Shown: one piece after another, positions 51,401-60,000 of the stretch
Layout: the number at the start of each line of letters is the position of its first letter
How positions within the stretch are numbered: the first letter of the stretch is position 1
NCBI GenBank assembly: GCA_964035545.1
Contig: OZ037769.1
Coordinates: 2,575,001 to 2,635,000 of the forward strand
Source of the DNA: Bugula neritina
Lineage: Eukaryota > Bryozoa > Gymnolaemata > Cheilostomatida > Bugulidae
Direction: 5' to 3'
DNA: 60,000 bases
The notes under the pieces: generated by a model
Database searches by the model: none
Seen by the model: only the letters and a program-made list of their open reading frames with translations
What the model was told of the DNA's origin: nothing
Translations under genes and position numbers: made by a program

Positions 51401-53815
51401 ATAATTTATTAGCTTAAAGCAAATCACTAGTTTGATGACTCATATATGGTTACACCTGAATACAGATAGCGAAGACGAAGACACGGTATTATTGCCCGCA
51501 ACAATAGATTCCGACGATAACGAAATACCTGTCAACTCTACGGACCACAACAGTTTCTGGTTGTACAAGAAGCAGCAGAAAGGCCCTAAACCCCGTCACC
51601 ACTACAAGCTCAACGCATCTCATCCTACGCACGACCCTCACTCCCCCATCACGTTTAAGGACCCGGTATTTGATAAATCTCAAAAGTTGGATGTGCGTCA
51701 CTTTGGCAAAGCGAGACTAGGTGAAGCAAATGACGTCACACCTAATCCGGAGAAACTGTGTCGTTTGGGAAAAGATATTGAAAGGATACAGAGGGAGTTG
51801 TCAGATCTTACTGATGAAATGAGGAAAGAGAAAATGAAACTATCTTCAAGGTGTGGTAGTTGTCTTACCATCGTTATAACTAGTACAGTGTTGATACAAA
51901 TATTGTAATGAGCCAACAGTTTTATGGTCCAACTACATAACTCTGTAATATAATTTAGTTAGTAATATAATTTTGTAATATAATTTGATCAGTAATATGA
52001 CAACTAGCCAACTAAAAATAATATTGAAAATTATATCCTTACAACTTGCAAATTTGAATGCTTATGCAAAAAAATTATTGCTTTGTCATCATTTGCTTAA
52101 GAATTTTGTTATATCATATGATTAAAGTAATGTGACTATATTTAAGCTAGTCTAGAACATTCTAATTCTCTTGATTGAATGCTTTATTAACTTGATATAG
52201 AAGATTAATAATGTTATCAATGCTTCACTGCTTGGCATCATGTTTCATCATCTGATTACTTGGGTTTTCCCCACACAGTCGCTACTATAATGAATAGCAC
52301 GTGGCTTTGAATGAGTTGGAATTCTACTCATTGCATAAGCTTATGTCAACTTATAGTCCCTTTCAAATACAATCCATCGTAATAGTTACAATAGAATTTA
52401 ATCTAAAGATACTGTTGATACTGCCTTGGAATTTCTCAAAATTAGCTCCCAAAAGTAGTATATGTACTATTTGTGGTAATTTTATTAAGTTTTAATTTAG
52501 AAATGTCAAGTTCTGATTGCCTGGCTTATTGTAGGTTGTGCAGAATGAAGAGAAGTGCTAATCATGAAGCTAATAAAATAAAACTAGCTGGACTGGAGCA
52601 GGAAAGAGGTATGTTGAGTTCTGCATAATATATTCATGTTGTGAAAGAGTCCATATCCTCTAACTTTCTAAAAATATTAAGTAACCTGTGCTGTGTTGTG
52701 TTCATAACGGACGAGGGGAAACAACTCTTTCCTGAGCATGCTCTAAAGGAAATAATCGTGAATCATATATGCTATCTGTATAGGAAATAGGGAATAAATA
52801 TTATCTAAAGGAAATGGTGAATATCACCTTTCAATGCATTTATAGTGAACTTGTTTATGATAAGTGAATCAAGTAAGCAATTGCAATCTATGTGTTCAGT
52901 ATTGTCACATCTGTTATGTTTTCATCTTTCATGTATGTATTTTTCCATATGTTTTTATTTTACTCAAATATGTATTTATATATATATATATATATATATA
53001 TTATATTTAAACATGTATATTGTATTTTTTTATTTATATAGTTTGTTTATATCTATATTTATCTATATATTATTTATACATTTACATTATATGTATATAT
53101 TTTGATTACATTTATATGTTTGTATTACATCTATAGCCTATATTTCTCACTTATATATTTATATTATATGTATTATATTATTTTTAAATATTTATAATAT
53201 AGGTATCTATTTATATTTTATATAATAGTAATATAATATTCATATACTTGTATTATATTATGTATTGTAATATATTTATACCCGTACTCTATGTATATAT
53301 TTATAATATATGTATTATATTTGTATTATGTGTTTTATATTATATGTATTATATTTCTATTTCACCAGAAGAATTAAGCTCTGTCATCAGGTCGATACAG
53401 GAAATGAAATCTCAGAAATCAACTTCTTCCAGTTTACAGTTTCACGTGCAGCGACTCAGGAAGCAGATGCTGAAGACCAAGGTCGCCGGAAGGTCAAGCA
53501 CATACGTAAATGAAACCCTGGAGAATACAAACCTCGATTACTATAATCACTCTGACTATGACTGTAAGTTAGAGTTTATAGTCCTGAAATTAAAGTGGAA
53601 ATGTACGGTCTGTGTGTGATTTCCAAGCGATGATAAATTTTTGGTTCTAGTTATCTAACTCTGACTATGAATGTGATTTGACGTTGGTTAGTCAAGCTAT
53701 TCACTTTTCAACAGCTGTATCTTGTCTAAACTCATTAGCTACTGAAGACACAACAAGTTCACAAAAGTATGTTTTCCAGAAGCAGTTCTCATGCAAGAAG
53801 CCCAAATTCGTCTGA
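48456..53815 (+). CDS. CREBRF: CREB3 regulatory factor / REPTOR-type bZIP protein
   Basis: Exons 50557-50911, 51466-51850, 52535-52608, 53369-53563 and 53716-53815 (TGA) are phase-consistent. A candidate first exon 48456-48593, with a strong GTAAGT donor, keeps frame but encodes an atypical hydrophobic N-terminus. With it the protein is about 415 aa, shorter than vertebrate CREBRF (about 640). The N-terminal part is acidic (SEEEENFPL, SDSEDEDTV). DVTPNPEKL introduces the bZIP. The basic region (RKEKMKLSSRLCRMKRSANH) and EANKIKLAGLEQER, then VAGRSSTYVNETLE near the C-terminus, match CREBRF. In mammals it restrains Luman/CREB3; Drosophila REPTOR acts downstream of TORC1. Both are transcription factors of stress and starvation. 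The hydrophobic first exon could be non-coding, with translation starting elsewhere. Confidence 0.82.
48636..48923. repeat. 75-bp near-perfect inverted repeat with 137-nt loop
   Basis: The left arm 48636-48710 and right arm 48848-48923 are almost exact reverse complements (e.g. GTCAGTCATTCTCATTGTCA in the left arm). It lies in the first CREBRF intron, 43 bp after the donor. It could be a foldback MITE or a local inverted duplication. Confidence 0.9.
49683..49760. mobile_element. fragment of the short MITE family
   Basis: TTAAGAGCTGTAGCGAAAAAATT and AAATAGCCCAAGTTCTTTAA resemble the left end and body of the copy at 41931. No right end is seen. Confidence 0.45.
52977..53340. repeat. AT-rich ATATAT/TTATAT simple-sequence region in CREBRF
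   Basis: (TA)n followed by irregular TTTATATTATATGTATT units fills the intron before exon 53369, whose acceptor TTTCACCAG is the first pyrimidine-rich stretch after it. Confidence 0.85.
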
Positions 53816-54401
53816 GAAATACAAACCAAACTTTACTGTTGAAATTTGATGTTACTGTTAAAGCAGAATAACAACCTTATCTGTTGAAACTCATTCAATT
53901 TTAAGCACATTTGAACTTTTGTTTTTGCATTTCGCTTTGAGTGCAAGCCAAATGTCTTCACGCTCTTTGATTTGCTTCCTGTCTTTGTCTAGGGGGCTAC
54001 AGACTAGCAGTCAGTATTTCAGTTTTTTATGAAGTTATTGTCTTTGTTTTATGCTTGATGAGTTGAAAGAATGTAGACACTTATATGTTGATTCATAAAA
54101 TTGAACTTGAAATGCACCTATATATTTTTATTAACACAAATGGCATGGCAAGACAATGATTTTATTCATGTTTTTTGCCAGTTTTCTGGTTATTAAATTA
54201 TATCCTATCATCATTATCTTGTTTTCAAATGGCTCCCATGGGTAGATGACTTCAACATTATATAAAACTGGATGCATAGAGAATCATCAGTCCTTGGGGG
54301 GACAATTTCTTCTACTCAGATAATGAATGAATATCCTAAATAAAACTCAATCTCTAAGCTGAGTGGTGCTACTAAAACTTAGCTTTCAGTTCTCCAGCTC
54401 A

Positions 54402-54533
54402 AGAGAAGTTGAAGGATTTATTCATATGTAGCATAGGAGCATATACGACTGGATGCTCTTCCTAGCATCATCAATGGCCTTTACTGGGTATCGAACCCAT
54501 GACTTCGTGTTTACTAAGCCATGAATATACAAA
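54402..54533 (-). mobile_element. tRNA-derived SINE
   Basis: On the minus strand a tRNA-like head has TGGCTTAGTAAACACG and a B box in GGGTTCGATACCC. Its body contains GGAAGAGCATCCAGTCGTAT, very like the GGAAGGGCATCC body motif of several animal SINE families. The rest of 53816-55760 is AT-rich spacer with possible CREBRF 3' UTR (AATAAA near 54340). Confidence 0.65.
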
Positions 54534-55731
54534 TCCAAAGATATTCAAGATGATGAAATACAGCTTCTAGATCAATAATAAAACACGCACATGCATTTAA
54601 AGCCCCTATAAAGTATTTCTGTTATGTGAGCTAGTTATATTTTTTATGACTTACAGAGATCATAGATGGTAAGATGTTTGGAGCAGAGGCTGACATGGCA
54701 ATGAGTCAAACAGGATGTGAATAACAGGATACGCTGACTAATGTAAACAGAGATCTCTCATAATCAATGCCACTAACTGCTAATGGTGTAGTGTAGCCGT
54801 AGTGGTTGCACTTTGTTTTCTAGTAAATATGAATACATGTAGTGTTTTTTGCGCTTACATTTGCTCAACAGTTAACTGGTTACATTTTCAAAAATGAGTT
54901 TACAATTGATATTAAAACGTAATTTTTTAGTCAATAGTCCTTTAATCTGTTTTCACAAAAAAAGTAAACAGTGAACAAAATAAATTTTTATTTCCATGAA
55001 TTTTACCAAAACTTTCTACTTTCAAGTTGATTGGTTAGATCACAGTTTAGAATATGTTCTGTTGATGTTGTATGCATAAAGACTGTTTTATTGTTTTGGC
55101 AAATAATTTTATATTAAAAAGCTGTTGTCCGTCACACGTGTTCTACTATTATATTGTGTAGATAACTCCGAAGCTAGTATTGCAGGTCTTTGTATATTTA
55201 TCAATCATGTCACATCTATCACTTTTGATACCAATTCTCTCGGGATATATGTTAGTATTTATTGTGCAATAACTGGTCAAATTTAGCTCAAAATCAATTT
55301 TAAATAAGAGAATTTTAGTTATAATGTTGTATAACATAAGGAGTCCCGGTTTTTCTGGAAGTAAATTTTTGTGCTTCGACTGTCTTTGCTCATTTTTTAT
55401 TTTTGCACACTAATGTGCAAAGACACTAGCAAGAAGTGTTTTCAATTAAGGTAAATAACTCAGAAATACCTATGCATTGAAAATTCATAATCTTTATTCT
55501 ACGGCTCTACTTTTTTGGTAAAGTTAGATTATACTTGCAAACTTGATAGTTCTATATCCTAATTTATACTGCATGTCATTGTTCTACATTTTGCAACCCA
55601 ACGTTCTTGTATTACTAATATACTTGGTATACAATGCCCTCATTTGCTATCAGTAGTCACGTTCTCATATAAGCTATTTTTATTCCATTGTGTTTCTTTT
55701 TATCTATGATCTTTTGATTCATTTTTTATAT

Positions 55732-55737
55732 TTTATT
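55732..55737 (-). terminator. polyadenylation signal of the unresolved minus-strand gene
   Basis: AATAAA on the minus strand, about 29 nt after the stop at 55766, supports a real 3' end here. Confidence 0.6.
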
Positions 55738-55765
55738 GTTGCGCCAACTCTGGATGTTTTGTATT

Positions 55766-57913
55766 TTACTGCCACTGTCTGCTACTGCCACTACCTCTCA
55801 AACTTTCAGATCTCCTAAACTCTCTGAATGTCCTTTCCTCTGTTTTACCATAGTAGGGGTCTGCACTGTTGAGATAAATAACCGTTTCCATTTCTCTCTG
55901 ATCACTGGGCGTCACTACGATCCTTTTCAACTTCAGTGCTCATGATTTCTCCAGACGCATATTGGCTTGTACTAACTTTACCAAGGTTTCCAAGAAATGT
56001 TGTAACTCTGTTTGGAGTTACAGATTTCAAACTGCTTAAAACTCCTGTCATTGATCCAATCTTTTCAGGGCTCTTTGTCCTGCTGACCCAATCCACTATG
56101 TGACAGCTTGATAATATTTTGTTTTGTTTGTTTTTGGATTCAGCCATTTCAACATGGTGTTTTTATTTGCATTTGAATAAAGAATCCTTAAAATAAAAAA
56201 AAATGCTTCAGTTCATTTGTTGTAATATATTCAAATTGTTCAAAATCAAGGAAAATTAATCAAGTTTTAAAAATTAGGTTACATAGTTGCTGGTGCAACT
56301 TCTACAACTCAATGTAGAACACAGGATGTGTGGCTAGTTATGGTGGTGGTTGTTTACTTTTCAGGACAATGGTCAATTCTGCAGCACCATAACTGGTCAC
56401 TAGATTAGCTGTTGCCCGGTGATACACAACTACAGCAACCAAAATAGCATCTAGCATACAAATATGCAATATTTATGAGAGGAAATGACTTCAGCAGTTG
56501 TTATACCTACGTGTAGAGTTTGCGTTTAACTTTGTAGTATCAAAAGTAAAAAAGCTAGCAGTGGTAGTAGTAATAATAGTAGCTATAGTATTAGTAGCAG
56601 CAGTATTAGTACTAGTAGCTATAGTATTAGTAGCAGCAGTAGTATAGTGGTAGTTGTAAGAATAACTATAGTACTTTTGCCATTTCTCAATAAAGCAACA
56701 TATAACAATAGTTAAGAGATGCAAGTGTCCCAATAGCTAAAGAAACATGAAACATGCATCACCCATTACTTGCAGTTCAGACAGTAATATCAATGTTGGA
56801 GATGAAAGTAACCAGTGGTTTCAATTTATGATTTAAAGAGGTTGGTTCTATCATGTACGTAATTGCAATTTTTGAATTAGTAATACACTTATTTTTAAAA
56901 TTTATTATCACACAAAGTCACTATGTAGAACTTCAGAAAATTTTGATAATACCAGCGCTTTTGCTCAAAACAATGAATCATAAAATCACATGTTGGAAAC
57001 TTTACTACAGCATATACCACAAGTTGAGTGATCATATTTATTTTTCAAGAAAGAAAACACTTACAAAATGCAAATAATGTGGATTAATAACCAGTTGAGA
57101 AAAGTTTTAGTTTATATTTTGTGGCTGTTACAAAATAACTAAGTGGTTATTTTGATTGATACTTTTGTAAATCATTGGTGGGTGAAACTTTGCAAATTAA
57201 TGCTGCAATTTGTTTTGTAAGCTGCGCCATGCTTTTAGTTTAATATAAAATGTATCTCTATGCTATTTGCATGTTGGATATTAGGCATTATAGGCAGGTT
57301 CTAAAGCTCAAAATAATATATCCATAAACTATTTATTTATACTTGAATACTTATACAGTACTTACCGCACGTATTATAAATATGTTCTGGCGACTTGCCA
57401 ACAACAAGCCTGCTCTCTACACATTCTACCAAGTACTGTTAGTCAACTAGGCTACTGCTGTAATGCTAGTTCACAAAGTATACTTGGTGAGCATTACCAT
57501 TATATTACTACTATAGTTTACTTGTTGGGCTTAACTTTCCATGTTTCTCATACATATTTAAGTATTGGTTTAGATTAGCTGCATACATAACTATAAGTGA
57601 AACCTTACTTTCATTCGTTTCTATTACTCTGCAACCAGTTTTTTCTCAAATAGTTGTTCTTAATATTTATCAAAATATAACTAGATGAAGTTAGGAGGAG
57701 TATCTCAGTAATGCAGTATATTTTCTCAAATTTTAAATGTTGTAGCTACTTCTAGAAGATTATGTTTATTATGTCTTTATATTTGAAATCTTTTACCTCA
57801 TTTTTACCATCCGTTTTCATAAAAATGCATAATGGTTACTTTCAGCTTCACTAGATATTACCTGAAATATTTTTCAAAGCCATCAAGCACCAACCCTTGT
57901 TTGAATTCATCTT
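55766..57913 (-). CDS. partly resolved minus-strand gene, unrecognised
   Basis: The best-supported pieces are 57435-57366 (ECVESRLVVGKSPEHIYNTC; AACAG acceptor, GTAAGT donor), 56429-56358 (VYHRATANLVTSYGAAELTI; the only open frame, and phase 1 at both ends, as 57435-57366 requires), and an open stretch from 56147 to about 55902. The last can start at ATG 56147 or be entered in phase 1 at about 56093 (TGGATTGGGTCAGC). The open stretch stops at SDAQ. A second open stretch, one base out of frame, follows at once (DQREMETVIYLNSADPYYGK) and ends with TAA at 55766. A possible upstream exon is 57913-57862 (DEFKQGLVLDGFEKYF). The 5' end is not found. The model is provisional and the family unknown. 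Confidence 0.45.
56555..56660. repeat. AGT/AGC trinucleotide microsatellite
   Basis: Imperfect TAGTAGCAGCAGTATTAG-type repeats, similar in kind to the tracts near 11.5 and 22.3 kb. Confidence 0.85.
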
Positions 57914-57919
57914 CTGATT

Positions 57920-58845
57920 AAATATCCCTTTTAGCAAGATGTAAAACCGTTGTTTTGGCTAATATAATGCTAGTTTTCTAGAAACTTTTAAAAGTTTATA
58001 GTTATAAAATATCTCCAAACTGCATGGAATTCCACAATGAAAATTATGAACACAAACAAAACCCAGCCCAAAAAGATAAATTGTGCATTAGATACTTTGC
58101 CATGCAGATGACTCATACGGAGCTATTTGTGGAAAGGTAAATTTATGCTGCCAGTTCCGTTATTCCTGTGCTCTACAATACAGCAAGTGCTACTTTTTAT
58201 AATTTGCGTTTCCCAATATACATTTTAACACAGCTGAAGGCAATAATTCTCTAAAATCCCAATACTGATTTATTCAATAGAAGCTCACTTGTGCTCTCAA
58301 ATCATCTCAAGCCCCTAACCACTCAGTCCAACTTTGCAAATTAGTCATTTTACTCAAATGTGTTTCCTTGCTAGAAAAAGTTGGTAGCTACATATTCAAT
58401 AAAATTGTCAGTGAGCCATTGCTAGTCTTAGAGTGACAATGTTAGGATACAACAAACAGTCCCTAGAAAACTTGGAATTAATCAGTAAAAACAGGCTCAT
58501 CCATTTTTTCTAAATACAGTGACTGTCAGAATATCATGTGTAGCTTGTATGGATTCTATATAATATAAGCTGAAACCTCTCCAATACAATGATAGTGGAA
58601 ATACAGTAGTGCCAAGGGTGGAACCAGCTGCCTAGGGTTGTTACTAGAGTAAGACTTTGTGTTATACATAGTAATACAGTAATACATAGCATAGCATTGT
58701 ACAATAGGATATAGCATAGTATAGCATTGCACAGTATTACGTGACGTGGCATTAAGCATAGCATGCTGGTAATTCAACACGAAACAATTAAGCTTTCTAT
58801 GGGGTTATGGCTTGCAGTAGCCTTGTATAATTTATAACAATGATT
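57920..58845. other. no supported gene; short repeat patch
   Basis: AT-rich sequence. A GCATAGCATAGTATAGCAT patch lies at about 58665-58765. Some short AG/GT-bounded stretches exist, but none gives a frame that joins a neighbour. Confidence 0.55.
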
Positions 58846-58852
58846 AACGATG

Positions 58853-58890
58853 CATTGTCACAACACTGTGGTCACGGTGTTGTGACAATG
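58853..58890. repeat. 38-bp palindrome
   Basis: CATTGTCACAACACTGTG is followed at once by its near-exact complement, with two mismatches near the centre. A partial further copy of TGTGGTCAC follows. Confidence 0.85.
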
Positions 58891-58987
58891 TGGTCACAGT
58901 GTCTGAACAAGTGAGGGGTGCATGTGACCATCAACTTACTCAAAGTTTGCAATTGCTTAAAAACTAAGTCTACATGACTTGACTGTT

Positions 58988-59088
58988 TGACTTGACTATA
59001 ATACTTGACTATACTTGACTATGATACTTGACTATACTTGACTATGATACTTGACTATACTTGATTATACTTGACTATACTTGACTAT
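58988..59088. repeat. 10-bp TACTTGACTA repeat
   Basis: About nine copies of TACTTGACTA, with GATACTTGACTA variants, run in tandem. Confidence 0.92.
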
Positions 59089-59224
59089 AGGTGACACAAA
59101 GTGACAACTTTTTAATATTGCTACAAATCTATTATTATATTATTATTACTATATATATATTATATATATATATAATATTATCCATGAAAAATAAACAATG
59201 CAAATAAAAGAAAAAAAAATATAT

Positions 59225-59320
59225 ATATATAACAGTATGCAAATGAAAACTAACATAAATAAAAAAATTTTAGTACTGCATCAGTGAAGTGCGTCAGGGA
59301 TTCTTTAATCATGTTGCATA
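59225..59320. mobile_element. fragment homologous to the interior of the hAT-like element
   Basis: ACAGTATG...AAATGAAAACTAACAT, then TTTTAGTACTGCAT and GTCAGGGATTCTT, match 27461-27540 in order. The rest of 59320-60000 is AT-rich with a G run at about 59651. No gene is seen. Confidence 0.7.
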
Positions 59321-60000
59321 TATTGATTTTGTTAGTTACGTAGGTGTATATATATTTCCATTAGGGGATGGTGTACTTCTATTACGTATTGGAAACTAAT
59401 TAGCTTGCGTAATACATACATAATATAGATTGGTATATATAGACACACCATGACGTACAAGTTTGAATACATCACTGTGAAATACTTAAAACACAATTTG
59501 TTTGCATACCAGTATATCTTTATACTATATTAAATTTATTATTGGGAAATAATGAAGTTTTCTTGTGAATTAGCTTTATTTAATATAGTATAGTGTGGAA
59601 GGTTAAGTTTCAACATAACAGGCTAAATGCAGGTATTTATAAGTAGGGGTAGGGGGGGGGGGGCACAACAGCCATAGGGGTACAAAAAGCCGTTCAAATT
59701 GTGAGAGAACTTATTTACTTAGAGTTGTGAATTTTTTTATTCAGCCATTGTTATAGTTTCAACACTTGCAGAGCATACATGTTAAAGTGGCGAGTCAAAA
59801 ACTGTTTTTACCTACTTTTTGTAAAGTTTTTAAGACGTCATTAAAGCTTTATAACTTTTTACACTCAAATGTAACAAGCCTAGTTTTTACTGATATTGTT
59901 GCCATTGCTTGTCTCTACATTGCTTAACTAGTATAATAGCAAACTCTAAAATAAATTTTCCTTGAGCCACATTCATTTTCAACTTGACCACACGGGACAG

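Noticed and set aside
54657-54724. Possible extra CREBRF exon (IIDGKMFGAEADM after TTACAG)
   Set aside because: Joining it in phase to exon 53369-53563 creates a TAG at once, and the exon at 53716 gives a consistent end. It could be an alternative 3' exon.

Overview
This is nuclear DNA from an animal (metazoan), strongly AT-rich by eye. It holds spliced genes with GT-AG introns of about 75 bp to several kb, AATAAA polyadenylation signals, many microsatellites and minisatellites, and several DNA transposons. The animal origin rests on a CDK12/13-type kinase, NUDT21 (CFIm25), an inositol polyphosphate 1-phosphatase, a CREBRF/REPTOR-type bZIP factor and a secreted CCP (sushi) protein. Conserved domains, the AT bias and modest gene spacing suggest an invertebrate such as a sponge, cnidarian or other early-branching lineage, but the species cannot be read from the sequence.

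Layout. 1-3491 (-): 5' part of a secreted multi-CCP protein, running off the left edge. 4034-5188 (+): unrecognised single-pass membrane protein, head to head with it. 6292-10999 (-): INPP1 homologue with a 57-bp minisatellite built from one of its own splice acceptors. About 11.0-12.4 kb: self-complementary TAG/CTA tract. 13500-20792 (+): complete 13-exon CDK12/13. 22166-24601 (-): NUDT21, tail to tail with CDK12. 24.6-28.9 kb: intergenic, with a 1.7-kb hAT-like non-autonomous element. 28958-32198 (+): 8-exon gene for an unrecognised 432-aa protein. 33.7-46.9 kb (+): unrecognised gene with one EF-hand-like segment, whose large introns hold a 1.7-kb foldback element, MITEs, a hairpin and several satellites. 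48456-53815 (+): CREBRF/REPTOR homologue. 55766-57913 (-): partly resolved gene. 57.9-60 kb: simple repeats with no supported gene.

The genes do not form a pathway cluster. CDK12 (transcription elongation), NUDT21 (3'-end processing) and CREBRF (transcription) share a theme, but that is ordinary coincidence in an animal genome. Exon structures were built by hand from splice consensus, continuous reading frame and intron phase. Where phases agree across every junction (CCP gene, CDK12, NUDT21, the 432-aa gene, CREBRF 3' part) I am confident. First exons and 5' UTRs are mostly unresolved.

I did not find a convincing new biological system. The most unusual structures are the splice-acceptor minisatellite in INPP1, a short intronic minisatellite of RFX X-box-like palindromes, a compact 44-bp-arm hairpin, and two transposons of different type that share an internal core.
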